Assembly (NCBI GenBank): GCA_017614315.1
Contig: JAGACA010000015.1
Span: 1-53,729 of the forward strand
Direction of reading: 5' to 3'
DNA from: Clostridia bacterium
Lineage (GTDB): Bacteria; Bacillota; Clostridia; Christensenellales; CAG-138
Length of the DNA: 53,729 bases
In this document: positions 32,305-41,912 of the stretch, piece by piece
Layout of the letters: every line of letters begins with the position of its first letter
Position numbering within the stretch: the stretch's first letter is position 1
The notes under the pieces: generated by a model
Databases searched by the model: none
What the model saw: only the letters and a program-made list of their open reading frames with translations
What the model was told of the DNA's origin: nothing
Translations under genes and position numbers: made by a program

Positions 32305-32931
32305 TCAGACCTGTTTGCCCGTGCCCCATTCCATGGTGGCGAAATCGCAGATGACCTCGATGCACTTTTTGATGGTGAGCTTATCGCTGTTGAGGCAGAG
32401 GTCGTAGTTGCGGCTGTCGCCCCATACGTTGCCGGTGAAATGCTTGTAGTTGACGCTCCTCTTGGAGTCCTTCTCCTTCAGGCGATCCTCCGGTTTTTTG
32501 TCGCTTTCGCCGTATCTTTTGACGATGCGCTCCGCCCTCGCCTCCATTGGCGCGTGGATATAAACGTGCAGCGCATTGGGATAATCCTTTAATATGTAAT
32601 CTGCGCACCTGCCGACGATGACGCAGTTGCCCTTGTCGGCGATCTCGATTATGGCGTTCCTCTGCACTACCCACAGGTAGTCGTACGCGCTCATGCCGCC
32701 CATCACCCTCGACGCGCTTATAAACGAGCTCGCGAGGCTGAATATGCTCTTGCCCGGGGCGTACTCGCCGTTTTCCTCGATATACTTGGGATCAAAGCCG
32801 GTCATTTCCGCGACCTTTTCGATGAGCTCCTTGTCATAATAATCATACCCAAGCTTTTCGGCGACGCCCTTGGCGATCGTCCTGCCGCCGCTTCCGAACT
32901 GACGGCTTATCGTGATTATGTTCTTTTCCAT
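32305..32931 (-). CDS. Cytidylate kinase-like family protein
   Basis: 208 aa. Starts ITISRQFGSGGRTIAKGVAEKLGYDYYDKELI, the P-loop form (SRQxGSGG) of the cytidylate-kinase-like group common in Firmicutes, with VIVGRCADYIL and a later RAERIVKRYG / KEKDSKRSVNYKHFTG region that fits the lid. It probably transfers phosphate to a nucleotide, but this group is distinct from the essential Cmk and its substrate is not certain. Ribosome site GAGGAGG. Convergent with the glycosylase gene, 2 bases apart. Confidence 0.87.
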   Translation of the reverse strand: MEKNIITISRQFGSGGRTIAKGVAEKLGYDYYDKELIEKVAEMTGFDPKYIEENGEYAPGKSIFSLASSFISASRVMGGMSAYDYLWVVQRNAIIEIADKGNCVIVGRCADYILKDYPNALHVYIHAPMEARAERIVKRYGESDKKPEDRLKEKDSKRSVNYKHFTGNVWGDSRNYDLCLNSDKLTIKKCIEVICDFATMEWGTGKQV

Positions 32932-32986
32932 AACAGGTCCTCCTCATCGATCGTTCGAATTATTATATACTTTTTTATCCCCTTTG

Positions 32987-33559
32987 TCAATTCCGAATAC
33001 CCACGCCGGAGTCCCGGATGATGAAGAGCACAGCGCTTGCCTCGGTGAAGTATTCGCCGGGTGCGATCTCGGAGAACGACAGTGCGGGAAGGAACGCGCC
33101 GGTTAAGGCCGAGTTTCCCTCGCCGCAGAACGAGACCGTCTGCGCGTCGTGCGCGAACACGAACGCCCTTTCGCAGGGCTCGACCGTGAAAGCGCCGGCC
33201 TCTGTGCGCATCTCGCCGTCGGCGCCCTTGAGCATTAGGTTGAGATCCCTGCCGGAGCCTACGCACTCCACCCTGTCGCCTCCCGAAAATTCGAGCACCT
33301 CGCCGTATCTCAGCTCGGTCTTGACGCCGTTCACGGTTATAAGGAAACCCGGGCAGAGCGGAGTCAGGAAACGCTTTACGCCCGGAAGATCCGTGAACAC
33401 GGAGCTTTCGAGTCTGACGAGAGCGGTGCTGATCCTGACCGTGAACCTTCTTTCCTTATACGAGCCGTCCTCGGGCATGATGAAAAGCTCGGTGGTCGTA
33501 CCTCCCGACCATTCCGAGGTCACAAAGCCCGTTTCGGGCAGAATGCGTATCGCGCCCAT
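32987..33559 (-). CDS. HutD/Ves family protein
   Basis: 190 aa, bicupin-like. The start IRILPETGFVTSEWSGGTTTELFIMPEDGSYKERRFTVRISTALV and the later FLTPLCPGFLITVNG and GRDLNLMLKGA are family features of HutD, often next to histidine-use genes. No hut genes are near here. Role unknown; some relatives affect growth in the cold. Ribosome site AAGGAGGTG. Confidence 0.85.
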   Translation of the reverse strand: MGAIRILPETGFVTSEWSGGTTTELFIMPEDGSYKERRFTVRISTALVRLESSVFTDLPGVKRFLTPLCPGFLITVNGVKTELRYGEVLEFSGGDRVECVGSGRDLNLMLKGADGEMRTEAGAFTVEPCERAFVFAHDAQTVSFCGEGNSALTGAFLPALSFSEIAPGEYFTEASAVLFIIRDSGVGIRN

Positions 33560-33671
33560 GCCGCACCTCCTTTTTTATCATTATAAGTCCGCGGAGCCGA
33601 AAAGTACAGATAAAGCGCTCTTATGCCCGCAAAAAAGCAAAAATATACTGTAATAAATCCGGGTCCGGCTA

Positions 33672-33700
33672 TTGTTATGCGTATTTCGCTGTGCTATAAT
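33672..33700 (+). promoter_or_regulatory. Promoter of the rpsF-ssb-rpsR operon
   Basis: -35 TTGTTA (33672-33677), 17-base spacer, -10 TATAAT (33695-33700), about 66 bases before the rpsF start. Confidence 0.8.
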
Positions 33701-33720
33701 ATAGCGTCAACACCATACTT

Positions 33721-33740
33721 ACCCCTTTTGACGAAGGGGT
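33721..33740 (+). promoter_or_regulatory. Leader hairpin before rpsF
   Basis: ACCCCTT / AAGGGGT with loop TTGACG in the rpsF leader. Known rpsF leaders bind the S6:S18 pair for feedback; I can see the hairpin but cannot confirm that motif. Confidence 0.4.
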
Positions 33741-33766
33741 CAACAGACCACAAGGAGGTGAAATGA

Positions 33767-34054
33767 ATGAACAAGTACGAAAGTCTGTACGTCATCAACG
33801 CCGAGCTGACCGAGGAGGAGACCAAATCCGTAGTCGAGAAGTTCGCGAAGGTCATCACCGATAACGGCGGTGAGATCGAGAAGATCGACGAGTGGGGCAA
33901 GCGCCGTCTTGCGTACCCCATCAATTATCAGACCGAGGGTTACTATGTTCTGGTGCTCTTCAACGCCGAGGGTGCAGTCCCCGCCGAGCTCCAGCGTAAC
34001 CTGAAGAATGATGAACGCATCATGCGCTACGTCGTTGAGCGCAGGGAGGCGTGA
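33767..34054 (+). CDS. rpsF: 30S ribosomal protein bS6
   Basis: 95 aa. MNKYESLYVINAELTEEE, then EKIDEWGKRRLAYPINYQTEGYYVLVLF and a C-terminal RNLKNDERIMRYVVER are typical of bS6, which binds 16S rRNA with bS18 in the platform of the small subunit. Ribosome site AAGGAGGTG. First gene of the usual rpsF-ssb-rpsR operon. Confidence 0.97.
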   Translation: MNKYESLYVINAELTEEETKSVVEKFAKVITDNGGEIEKIDEWGKRRLAYPINYQTEGYYVLVLFNAEGAVPAELQRNLKNDERIMRYVVERREA

Positions 34055-34081
34055 TCCATCCTCTGTTAGAAAGGATCCCCA

Positions 34082-34579
34082 ATGAATAAACTTATTATCA
34101 TCGGTAATCTCACCGCAGATCCGGAGCTTCGCACGATCCCTTCCGGCATCAATGTCTGCACGTTCACCGTCGCGGTAAACCGCCGCTTCACGTCCAATAA
34201 GGATGACCGCCAGACCGATTTCTTCCGCGTTGCCGCTTGGAGGCAGCTCGGCGAGAACTGCAGCCGTTTCCTTACGAAGGGCAAAAAGGTCTGCGTTATT
34301 GGCGAGGTTTCCGCCAGGGCCTTCGAGGGCAAGGACGGCGCTCTGCGCGCTTCTCTCGAAGTGACCGCCGACGAGGTCGAGTTCCTGAGCCCCCGCGAGC
34401 CGCAGGACGCTCCCGCCCGTCCCTCCGGTTATCAGCCGCAGCCCGCTCCGTCGGGTGAAAGGCGTCCGCAGCAGGGTCAGGGCTGGAACAGCTCCCAGTC
34501 CGACGGCATGGGCGGCACCGCTTTCGGCGATATCGCAGGCGGTTTTTCCGAGATAACCGATTCCGATCTGCCATTCTGA
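34082..34579 (+). CDS. ssb: Single-stranded DNA-binding protein
   Basis: 165 aa. OB-fold core ([64 protein letters not shown]), a Pro/Gln/Gly-rich disordered tail and the acidic partner-binding tip DSDLPF. It protects single-stranded DNA and recruits repair and replication proteins. It lies between the two ribosomal protein genes as in most Firmicutes. Confidence 0.97.
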   Translation: MNKLIIIGNLTADPELRTIPSGINVCTFTVAVNRRFTSNKDDRQTDFFRVAAWRQLGENCSRFLTKGKKVCVIGEVSARAFEGKDGALRASLEVTADEVEFLSPREPQDAPARPSGYQPQPAPSGERRPQQGQGWNSSQSDGMGGTAFGDIAGGFSEITDSDLPF

Positions 34580-34601
34580 TTTATTGAAAGGAGTAACTGT
34601 C

Positions 34602-34844
34602 ATGGAAGACCGTAAGATGAAGCCCCGTCCCAAAAAGTCCAGGCGCAAGGTCTGTCAGTTCTGCGTTGACAAAGTCGAGCATATCGATTATAAAGATACC
34701 GCACGTTTGAGGAAGTTCATCACCGAGCGCGGTAAGATAATGCCCCGCCGCATGAGCGGCGTCTGCGCCGAGCACCAGAGGACCCTGGCCAAGGCCATCA
34801 AGACAGCGCGTCAGGTAGCTCTTCTGCCCTACGTCGCCGAGTAA
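34602..34844 (+). CDS. rpsR: 30S ribosomal protein bS18
   Basis: 80 aa from the ATG at 34602 (AAGGAG 7-12 bases upstream). Core [63 protein letters not shown] is nearly the bS18 consensus. It keeps three cysteines (CxxC and a later C), as in zinc-binding C+ forms. Confidence 0.97.
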   Translation: MEDRKMKPRPKKSRRKVCQFCVDKVEHIDYKDTARLRKFITERGKIMPRRMSGVCAEHQRTLAKAIKTARQVALLPYVAE

Positions 34845-34870
34845 AACAACCACCCTTTATGATGTTGACA

Positions 34871-34894
34871 AGCCCGAGAGATCGGGCTTTTTTT
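34871..34894 (+). terminator. Terminator of rpsF-ssb-rpsR
   Basis: Stem AGCCCGA / TCGGGCT with a 4-base loop and a T-run at 34889-34894. Confidence 0.9.
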
Positions 34895-34904
34895 GTCGCC
34901 GTAC

Positions 34905-34933
34905 TTGACCGTGATCGGGCTTGCATTTATAAT
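34905..34933 (+). promoter_or_regulatory. Sigma-A promoter for the rRNA methyltransferase genes
   Basis: -35 TTGACC (34905-34910), 17-base spacer, -10 TATAAT (34928-34933). It overlaps the ATG at 34932, so translation must begin further on. Confidence 0.85.
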
Positions 34934-34997
34934 GGATGCGAAAGAAAACGAAGGAGTCATCCGGCGGCCGAAACGACGGCGCGCCACGTCCGTTCAT

Positions 34998-36320
34998 ATG
35001 AAAGAGCTTCCCGCGGCATTTATCGAAAGGATGAAAAACGAGCTCGGCCCCGATTATCCTGTCTTCGAGGCGTGTTACGATTTGCCGCCCGTAAGGGGGC
35101 TACGCGTCAACACGCTGAAGATAAGCGTCGGGGATTTTCGCGCCGTCTCGCCGTGGGAGCTTGCCGAAACGGGCGTGATCCCCGAGGGCTTTGTCGTTCC
35201 GGACGCGGAGAACGTCGGCAGACATCCCTTTCACTCCGCCGGGCTCTTCTATATGCAGGAGCCGTCGGCGATGAGCGTTATCGCGGCGTCGGAAGCTGAT
35301 GATCCGGGGCTCAGGGTGCTCGACCTCTGCGCCGCGCCGGGCGGCAAATCGGGCGGCGTCGCCGCGAGGATGAAAGGCCGCGGGATACTCGTTTCGAACG
35401 AGATCGTTCCGAAAAGGGCGACGCTTTTGTCGAGGAATCTCGAACGGCTGGGCGTTGCTAACGCCGCCGTCATATCCAAAAAGCCCGACGTCGTCGCGAG
35501 GGAGCTTGCCGGCCTGTTCGACATCGTGCTCGTCGACGCTCCGTGCTCCGGCGAGGGCATGTTCCGCAAGGACGATACCGCGATCGCGGAATGGTCGCCC
35601 GAGGCGGTCGCCGCCTGTGCCGCGCGCCAGAGCCTGATACTCGAAAGCGCAAGGGAATGCGTCGCTCCGGGCGGCACGCTCGTCTATTCGACCTGCACCT
35701 TCTCACGTGAGGAGAACGAGGAGGTTATAGAAAGATTTCTTGTATCCAACGGCGATTTTTCGCTTGAGCACATGGAGCGGCTTTACCCGCACGCCTACCG
35801 CGGCGAGGGGCATTTCGTATGCCGCATGCGCCGCGAGAACGGCGGCTCTGGCAGGATAAAGCCCGCTTTTGTCAAACCCGCGTGCGACAAAAAGAGCCTT
35901 GGGCTCCTTTCGGCCTTCGTTTCCGACACGCTTGAAGATCCGCTTCCTGACGGCGTCGTCGTGAACGCGAACGGAGTGCTGAAGCTCGTTCCCGCAGACA
36001 TGCCGGAGGCGGTGATGAGACTCGATCCGATATCGTCGGGCGTCACGCTCGGCGAGATCAGAAAGGATCGCTTCGAGCCGTCTCACACGTTCTTTATGGC
36101 GGCGCTCGGGCAGAGGTTCCGCCGTGAGATCCGGCTCGATCCCGACAGCCCGGAGCTGAAAGCGTTCATGTCCGGCAACACTCTCCCCTGCCCCGATGGT
36201 TTACGCGGATACTCCGCGGTATCCGTGCTCGCTGGAGATAAGTCCTTCCCCGTCGGCTTCGGCAAGGCCGTCGGCGGGATAATGAAGAATCATTTGCCCA
36301 AGGGGTTATACTTAAGCTGA
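34998..36320 (+). CDS. rsmF: 16S rRNA (cytosine-C5) methyltransferase, RsmF/NOL1-NOP2-Sun family
   Basis: 440 aa from the ATG at 34998. Start ELPAAFIERMKNELGPDYPVFEACYD is the usual N-terminus of the family. S-adenosylmethionine site LDLCAAPGGKSGGVAA, catalytic motifs DAPCSGEGMFRKD and STCTFSREENEEV (two cysteines), then a C-terminal domain with DRFEPSHTFFMAAL and LPKGLYLS typical of Firmicutes RsmF. The ATG at 34932 is inside the promoter -10 box and is rejected. No good ribosome site precedes 34998; AAGGAG at 34951-34956 has no normal start codon at the right distance, so the start stays uncertain. Confidence 0.85.
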   Translation: MKELPAAFIERMKNELGPDYPVFEACYDLPPVRGLRVNTLKISVGDFRAVSPWELAETGVIPEGFVVPDAENVGRHPFHSAGLFYMQEPSAMSVIAASEADDPGLRVLDLCAAPGGKSGGVAARMKGRGILVSNEIVPKRATLLSRNLERLGVANAAVISKKPDVVARELAGLFDIVLVDAPCSGEGMFRKDDTAIAEWSPEAVAACAARQSLILESARECVAPGGTLVYSTCTFSREENEEVIERFLVSNGDFSLEHMERLYPHAYRGEGHFVCRMRRENGGSGRIKPAFVKPACDKKSLGLLSAFVSDTLEDPLPDGVVVNANGVLKLVPADMPEAVMRLDPISSGVTLGEIRKDRFEPSHTFFMAALGQRFRREIRLDPDSPELKAFMSGNTLPCPDGLRGYSAVSVLAGDKSFPVGFGKAVGGIMKNHLPKGLYLS

Positions 36321-36323
36321 TCT

Positions 36324-37133
36324 ATGGCAGGCTCGAAGGAAACAATCAAGGAATACGGATTCAAGCCCAACAAGGCGCTCGGGCAGAATTTCCTTGTCGA
36401 CGCAGATGCGATAAAGGCCATCGTTTCCGCGGCGGCGGAGCCGGGGCTGCCCGTGCTTGAGATCGGCCCCGGGCTAGGCGCGCTGACGGAGCCTTTGACC
36501 GAAACGGGGCTCCGCGTGACCGCTGTCGAGCTCGACGGCGCGCTTGCGGACTATTTGAAGGAGCGCCTCGGCGATAAGGCCGAGGTGATACACGCTGATT
36601 TTCTGAAAACCGATCTTATGAGCGTTTCCGAAGCCTTCGGAGGCGGGTTCGTCTGCGCCGGGAATCTTCCGTACTATATCACGAGCCCGATCTTGCTGAA
36701 GCTCGTGACCTCCCCCGCGCCCATAAAGCGCATGGTCATGATGATGCAGTCCGAGGCGGCGGACAGGTTTTTCGCACGCCCCGGCGATAAGAACTACGGC
36801 CCTCTGACGGTGATGAGCGGGTATCTTTTCGATATTTCGAGGCTCCTGACGCTCTCGCCCTCCTCATATTACCCCGCGCCGGACGTGGGCTCGACCGTGC
36901 TCGTATTCGATCAAAAGGGGCTCTCGCTTCCCAAGGGCTTTGAAAAACTGCTCCGCGCGTCGTTCGCTATGCGGAGAAAAACGCTTGCGAACAATCTCCT
37001 TTCGCTCGGCCTGACGCGGCCCGAAGCCGAGGCCGCTCTCCGCGAATCCGGGCTCGATCCGTCCGTCCGGGCGGAGGCTCTCGGTGCGGACGCGTTCCTG
37101 AGACTCAGTGGGATCCTCGAAGGCCGTTTATAA
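36324..37133 (+). CDS. rsmA: 16S rRNA dimethyladenosine transferase
   Basis: 269 aa. Makes the two dimethyladenosines near the 3' end of 16S rRNA during small-subunit assembly. Marks: FKPNKALGQNFLVD, EIGPGLGALTEPL (S-adenosylmethionine loop), AVELDGALADYL, HADFLKTD, GNLPYYITSPI and SYYPAPDVGSTVL, and RASFAMRRKTLANNL. Starts 3 bases after the rsmF stop, so both are one transcript. Confidence 0.95.
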   Translation: MAGSKETIKEYGFKPNKALGQNFLVDADAIKAIVSAAAEPGLPVLEIGPGLGALTEPLTETGLRVTAVELDGALADYLKERLGDKAEVIHADFLKTDLMSVSEAFGGGFVCAGNLPYYITSPILLKLVTSPAPIKRMVMMMQSEAADRFFARPGDKNYGPLTVMSGYLFDISRLLTLSPSSYYPAPDVGSTVLVFDQKGLSLPKGFEKLLRASFAMRRKTLANNLLSLGLTRPEAEAALRESGLDPSVRAEALGADAFLRLSGILEGRL

Positions 37134-37177
37134 GCCGAAACACCCATGAAATAAAAAAATATATGGCTCCGACCCCC

Positions 37178-37206
37178 TTTACACGGTCGGCTCTTCGTGG
37201 TATCAT
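37178..37206 (+). promoter_or_regulatory. Promoter for the GntR gene and guaB
   Basis: -35 TTTACA (37178-37183), 17-base spacer, -10 TATCAT (37201-37206), about 54 bases before the GTG start at 37260. Confidence 0.6.
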
Positions 37207-37259
37207 TCTGTGAAAAGGTATTACCTATTTTTCGGGATATCCCGACAAGGAGGATCAAG

Positions 37260-38006
37260 GTGGAAAAGCCGCAGGGCGAAGCCGTGAACGAGGTTCCGCT
37301 TCAGGAACAGAGCGTGCAGAAGCAGCTCCTTTACGAGATGCGCTACGGCCGTTTCAAGGACGACGACAGGCTCCCGAGGGAGTCGCTGCTTGCCGACATA
37401 CTGAACATCAGCCGCACCCAGCTTCGCGATTCGCTCGCGGAGCTTGAGCGCGAGGGCTTTATCAGCCGCAAGCAGGGTCTCGGCACCATAATAAACCGCC
37501 ACGTTCTCGACGTTCCCGTCCGCATGGATCTCGAGATCGAGTTCATGGACATGATCCGACGCTCGGGCAAAAAGCCTGCCGAGAAGCTCGAGAGCGTCGG
37601 CACCGTGCTCTCCTCCTCCGCCGCAGCGAAGCTTTCGATCGGCAGGACGGACGAGATGCTCCTCGTTTCGCGCATAGTCACCGCCGACGGCGTTCCCGTG
37701 ATCTACTGCGAGGACTATATCCCCAAGCACTTCATCCGCAGGGAATACGACTCCTCGGAGCTGTCGAAGCCCATTTTCTCGTTCCTCAAGGACTGCTGCG
37801 GCAAGGAGGCTTACCTTGACGTTACCGAGATAAAGCCCTGCGCCGCCGTTCCTTCCGTCGCCCAGCGTCTTCGCGTCACAGTCGGCACTCCGCTCCTTTA
37901 TATGGACGAGGTCGATTACGATTTCGAGGGCGTCCCCGTCATGTACTCCAGGCAGTACTTCGTCGATGGGATAATCGCGCACACAGTTGTAAGAAGAAAA
38001 ATATAA
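37260..38006 (+). CDS. GntR-family regulator with UTRA ligand-binding domain
   Basis: 248 aa from a GTG start preceded by AAGGAGGATCAAG. N-terminal winged helix-turn-helix ([54 protein letters not shown]) and C-terminal UTRA domain ([57 protein letters not shown]), as in the HutC/YvoA group that binds small effectors. Only 35 bases precede guaB on the same strand, so it may control guanine nucleotide synthesis; that link is inference. Confidence 0.88.
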   Translation: MEKPQGEAVNEVPLQEQSVQKQLLYEMRYGRFKDDDRLPRESLLADILNISRTQLRDSLAELEREGFISRKQGLGTIINRHVLDVPVRMDLEIEFMDMIRRSGKKPAEKLESVGTVLSSSAAAKLSIGRTDEMLLVSRIVTADGVPVIYCEDYIPKHFIRREYDSSELSKPIFSFLKDCCGKEAYLDVTEIKPCAAVPSVAQRLRVTVGTPLLYMDEVDYDFEGVPVMYSRQYFVDGIIAHTVVRRKI

Positions 38007-38041
38007 ACCACCGCAAGATACAAGAAAGGAGCTTTTCTCCC

Positions 38042-39553
38042 ATGCCGTTCATCTATGACGAGCCGTCCCATACTTTCGGCGAATATCTGCTCATCCCCAA
38101 TTATACCTCGGAGGTCTGCACCCCGCAGAATACGAGCCTCGTCACGCCCCTCGTCAAGTTCAGGAAGGGCGAACAGGCGCCGATTTCGCTGAACATACCC
38201 CTCGTTTCGGCTATAATGCAGTCGGTGTCGAACGACACCCTTGCGGTCGCGCTCGCCCGCGAAGGCGGCGTTTCGTTCATATTCGGCTCGCAGTCCATCG
38301 AGAGCCAGGCGAACATGGTACGCAAGGTCAAGGCATACAAGGCCGGCTTCTCCGTGTCCGATTCCTGCGTCACTCCCGAGCAGACCGTCGCCGACCTCGT
38401 CGCTCTTAAGGAGAAGACCGGTCATTCGACCGTTGCCGTCACTCACGACGGAAGCTCTACCGGCAAGCTCCTCGGCGTCATCACCAGCCGCGATTACCGC
38501 ATAAGCCGCATCTCCCCCGATGAAAAGGTCAAGAATTTCATGACGCCGATCGAGCGTCTCGTCACCGCTCCCGAGGGAGTGACCCTTAAGGAAGCGAACG
38601 ACATCATTTGGGATCACAAGCTCAATTCCCTTCCCATCGTCGACAGGAACGGCAATATGGTCGCTTTCGTGTTCCGAAAGGACTACGACGTGCATAAGGA
38701 AAACCCCATGGAGCTGCTTGACGGGAACAAGCGCTATGTCGTCGGCGCGGGCATCAATTCCCGCGATTACGAGACCCGCGTTCCCGCCCTCATCGACGCC
38801 GGCGCGGACGTGCTCTGCATCGACTCCTCCGAGGGTTACACCGCATGGCAGAAAAACACGCTCGCCTTCATCCGCGAGAAGTACGGCGACACCGTCAAGT
38901 GCGGCGCCGGAAACGTGGTCGACCGCGAAGGCTTCCTGTTCCTCGCCGAGGCGGGAGCGGACTTCGTCAAGGTCGGCATCGGCGGAGGCTCCATCTGCAT
39001 CACCCGCGAAACGAAGGGCATAGGCCGCGGTCAGGCCACCGCAGTAATGGAGGTGGCGAAGGCCCGCGACGAGTATTTCGAGAAGACCGGCATATACGTT
39101 CCCATCTGCGCGGACGGCGGCATAGTGATGGATTATCACATCACTCTCGCCCTCGCCATGGGCGCGGATTTCTGCATGCTGGGCAGGTATTTCGCAAGGT
39201 TCGACGAGAGCCCGACCAACAAGGTCATGGTCAACGGTTCCTATATGAAGGAGTACTGGGGCGAGGGTTCCGCCCGCGCCCGCAACTGGCAGCGCTATGA
39301 CATGGGCGGCGGCTCGAAGCTTTCTTTCGAGGAGGGCGTCGACTCCTACGTGCCCTACGCCGGCTCCCTGCACGACAACGTCATGGTGACGCTCGCGAAG
39401 GTGCGCTCCACGATGTGCAACTGCGGCGCGCTGACGATAGAGCAGCTGAGGAGCTCCGCAAGGCTCACTCTCGTATCTCCGACCAGCATAGTCGAGGGCG
39501 GCGCTCACGACGTTATCCTCAAGGAGCAGAAGGCCTTCGGCATCAAGAAATAA
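38042..39553 (+). CDS. guaB: Inosine-5'-monophosphate dehydrogenase
   Basis: 503 aa. Oxidises IMP to XMP with NAD, the first committed step to guanine nucleotides. The barrel is interrupted by a CBS pair (about residues 115-235: [64 protein letters not shown]). Catalytic loop [20 protein letters not shown] with Cys319, and [29 protein letters not shown] for IMP. The N-terminus ([21 protein letters not shown]) marks the somewhat divergent form found in some anaerobes. AAGGAG precedes the ATG. Confidence 0.95.
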   Translation: MPFIYDEPSHTFGEYLLIPNYTSEVCTPQNTSLVTPLVKFRKGEQAPISLNIPLVSAIMQSVSNDTLAVALAREGGVSFIFGSQSIESQANMVRKVKAYKAGFSVSDSCVTPEQTVADLVALKEKTGHSTVAVTHDGSSTGKLLGVITSRDYRISRISPDEKVKNFMTPIERLVTAPEGVTLKEANDIIWDHKLNSLPIVDRNGNMVAFVFRKDYDVHKENPMELLDGNKRYVVGAGINSRDYETRVPALIDAGADVLCIDSSEGYTAWQKNTLAFIREKYGDTVKCGAGNVVDREGFLFLAEAGADFVKVGIGGGSICITRETKGIGRGQATAVMEVAKARDEYFEKTGIYVPICADGGIVMDYHITLALAMGADFCMLGRYFARFDESPTNKVMVNGSYMKEYWGEGSARARNWQRYDMGGGSKLSFEEGVDSYVPYAGSLHDNVMVTLAKVRSTMCNCGALTIEQLRSSARLTLVSPTSIVEGGAHDVILKEQKAFGIKK

Positions 39554-39574
39554 CAGCTTTATACCGCTTTTCAG

Positions 39575-39608
39575 AAAAGGCCGGGGATCGTTCGATCCCC
39601 GGCCTTTT
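39575..39608 (+). terminator. Terminator of guaB
   Basis: 14-bp stem AAAAGGCCGGGGAT / ATCCCCGGCCTTTT with a 6-base loop; the right arm ends in TTTT. Confidence 0.9.
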
Positions 39609-39619
39609 AAGTTATGTCC

Positions 39620-39648
39620 TTGACCTTTTGCGTTATAGTTGTTATAAT
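39620..39648 (+). promoter_or_regulatory. Sigma-A promoter for the PBP gene
   Basis: -35 TTGACC (39620-39625), 17-base spacer, -10 TATAAT (39643-39648), 35 bases before the start codon. Confidence 0.9.
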
Positions 39649-39683
39649 ATAATTGGTATAAAGTGCCGATAAGGAGTTTTATG

Positions 39684-41897
39684 ATGCGAAGCTCATATAA
39701 ACCTTTGATATCCATAATACTGATCGCGGCGGTGCTCGTCCAGCTTTTGGGATGCGCCTCCGGATCTATCATATTGGAAGACGCCGACTGCTTCACCAAG
39801 TTCATGGACGCCGTCTGCGCCTTTGATTTCAGCACGGCATTCGGATACCTTTCCCAGAACGCGACGACCATGCCCACGGAAAGGCCGACCCCGACGGAGG
39901 ACGTTCAGGGCGGCGTCACCGTTTCCGAGACCTCCATTCCCGAGCCCACTCCCCTGCCCACCGACTATATCGGCCGCGACGATTTCATCGCCAAGTATAC
40001 GGCTATCTTCGAGGGGCTGGGCGTTACGAGCGTGAGCTATGAGAAGCTTTCCGAGGAGACGAACGGCGACGTTGTGACGGTCGCCTTCCGCATGACGTAC
40101 GAGACCGAGGTCGCGGGCACGCTTACGAACGAATACGAGATGCGGCTTGTGACCGACGGCATAAAGAGGCGCGTCGACTGGACGCCGGCGCTGATATTTC
40201 CCGAGATGAGATGGGGCTACACCGTTAAGATCACCGCCGTCCCCGCGCGGCGCGGAGATATCCTGGCGGATGGCAAGCTCCTTGCAGAGACAGTCATGAT
40301 GCACGCCGTCGTTGCCGATATCCCGAAGATACCCGACCGCAACAGCTTCGTGAGGTCGCTGTCCGAGATACTCGGCGTACCCTCCGATACGGTCGTGACG
40401 GCGATCAACAAGGCGAAGGGCGACGTCGCGCTTATTATTCAGATAAACGACCACGATCTGACTGCGGATATGCACGAGGCGATCGACAGGCTCGAGGGCG
40501 CAAGGCTGATCGAGAACTACGGTATAGACCGCGTTTATCCCATGGGCTCGCTTCTCGCGCACACCATAGGCTATGTCGGATACGTCGAGAAAGCCGATAT
40601 CGACAAGCTGAACGAGGGCAGGCTCCCGACGGACGGCCTATACGACACGCACTCCATAGTCGGGCGTTCCGGCCTTGAAAAATCGTATGAATCGGTGCTG
40701 CGCGGCAAGGACGGCCTGAACGTCACGATCAGAAACGCCAACGACGAATACGTTTCGACCGTTTACAGAAAGCCCGTCGAGCATGGCTCCGACGTACATC
40801 TTACCATCGATCTCGAGCTTCAGGAGCGCACCGAGGAGGTGCTGGATCTGGTTCTCTGGGGCGACAATACCGCCGGCGCGGTGATCGTGATGGATCCCAA
40901 GACCGGCTCCGTCAAGGCGATGGCGTCGTACCCGACGTACGACCTTAACAAGCTCGCGATCAGCGCGGACGTGGATTATTACAACACCCTTGCTGCGAAT
41001 CCCGCGAAGCCCCTGCACAACCGCATGACGCTCGGCCTCTATCCCCCGGGATCTTCGATAAAGTCCTTCACCGCGGCGGCGGCGCTGGAGCTTAACAAGG
41101 TCACTCCCGATTACGTATTCGACGGCGAGATCGAGGACGATTACTGGACGCCCTCGACTTTCGGGCGCTGGATGTGGCCGCCCATCAAAAGGACGCACGT
41201 CAACAAGCGTACCGAGCCGCTTAATATGGAGAATGCGATGCTCCATTCGGACAACATCTATTTCGCCTATCTCGCGCTCCTCATGGGAGAGAACAACTTC
41301 CTGTCGTATCTGCGCAGGATAGGCTTCGAGCAGGACATGCCCTTTGAGCTGAGCGTCGCAAAATCCACGCTGAAGGTCAAATTCGACACCGAGGAAAACT
41401 GGAACACCCGTTCGATAGCCGAGACCGGTTACGGTCAGGGTCAGGTCACGATATCGCCTTTGCAGCTCGCGACCATGTACTGCGCGTTCAGAAACGGCGG
41501 GAACATTCCCCTTCCCCACGTCACCGAGGCGCTTTACAGGACGGAGGGCGTGAATTACGTTCCCTATCAGGTATTCGAAAACGGCACGTGGATACAGAAC
41601 GCCATAAGGACAAGCACTATCAGCACGCTCCTGCCCATGATGGAAAAGATAATGAGCAAAGACTATAACGGTACCGGCCGTATGCTTCGCGCGCGCGGCT
41701 GTACCGTAGCGGGCAAGACCGGCACCGCCGAGATAGGCTCGGACAAGAGCCGCGAGATTTCGTGGTTCGTCGGGTTCCGCGTCAACGTTTCCGCGGACGA
41801 CGAGCTTCTGGTGCTCGTCGTCCTCGAGCTGCCCACTCAGGACATATATTCGTCCCTTAAGTTCGACATAGCGCGCGAGCTCATAAGCATGAATTGA
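39684..41897 (+). CDS. Class B penicillin-binding protein with MecA-like N-terminal domain
   Basis: 737 aa transpeptidase that cross-links peptidoglycan outside the membrane. N-terminal hydrophobic segment with a possible lipobox (LLGC, Cys24), an NTF2-like domain (about 28-175, with GRDDFIAKYTAIFEGLGV), a dimerisation domain (RRGDILADGKLLAE) and the catalytic domain with the serine in PGSSIKSFTA (Ser457-x-x-Lys), Ser522-Asp-Asn and KTGTAE (Lys678). The order matches the MecA/PBP3-type. The ATG at 39684 is 7 bases from AAGGAG; the ATG at 39681 is the alternative. Low-affinity PBPs share this layout, but resistance cannot be read from sequence. Confidence 0.92.
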   Translation: MRSSYKPLISIILIAAVLVQLLGCASGSIILEDADCFTKFMDAVCAFDFSTAFGYLSQNATTMPTERPTPTEDVQGGVTVSETSIPEPTPLPTDYIGRDDFIAKYTAIFEGLGVTSVSYEKLSEETNGDVVTVAFRMTYETEVAGTLTNEYEMRLVTDGIKRRVDWTPALIFPEMRWGYTVKITAVPARRGDILADGKLLAETVMMHAVVADIPKIPDRNSFVRSLSEILGVPSDTVVTAINKAKGDVALIIQINDHDLTADMHEAIDRLEGARLIENYGIDRVYPMGSLLAHTIGYVGYVEKADIDKLNEGRLPTDGLYDTHSIVGRSGLEKSYESVLRGKDGLNVTIRNANDEYVSTVYRKPVEHGSDVHLTIDLELQERTEEVLDLVLWGDNTAGAVIVMDPKTGSVKAMASYPTYDLNKLAISADVDYYNTLAANPAKPLHNRMTLGLYPPGSSIKSFTAAAALELNKVTPDYVFDGEIEDDYWTPSTFGRWMWPPIKRTHVNKRTEPLNMENAMLHSDNIYFAYLALLMGENNFLSYLRRIGFEQDMPFELSVAKSTLKVKFDTEENWNTRSIAETGYGQGQVTISPLQLATMYCAFRNGGNIPLPHVTEALYRTEGVNYVPYQVFENGTWIQNAIRTSTISTLLPMMEKIMSKDYNGTGRMLRARGCTVAGKTGTAEIGSDKSREISWFVGFRVNVSADDELLVLVVLELPTQDIYSSLKFDIARELISMN

Positions 41898-41912
41898 CGG
41901 AGGAAGAAACTG

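Noticed and set aside
37916-39877. 653-residue minus-strand open frame
   Set aside because: It covers guaB and its terminator on the other strand and matches no family I know.
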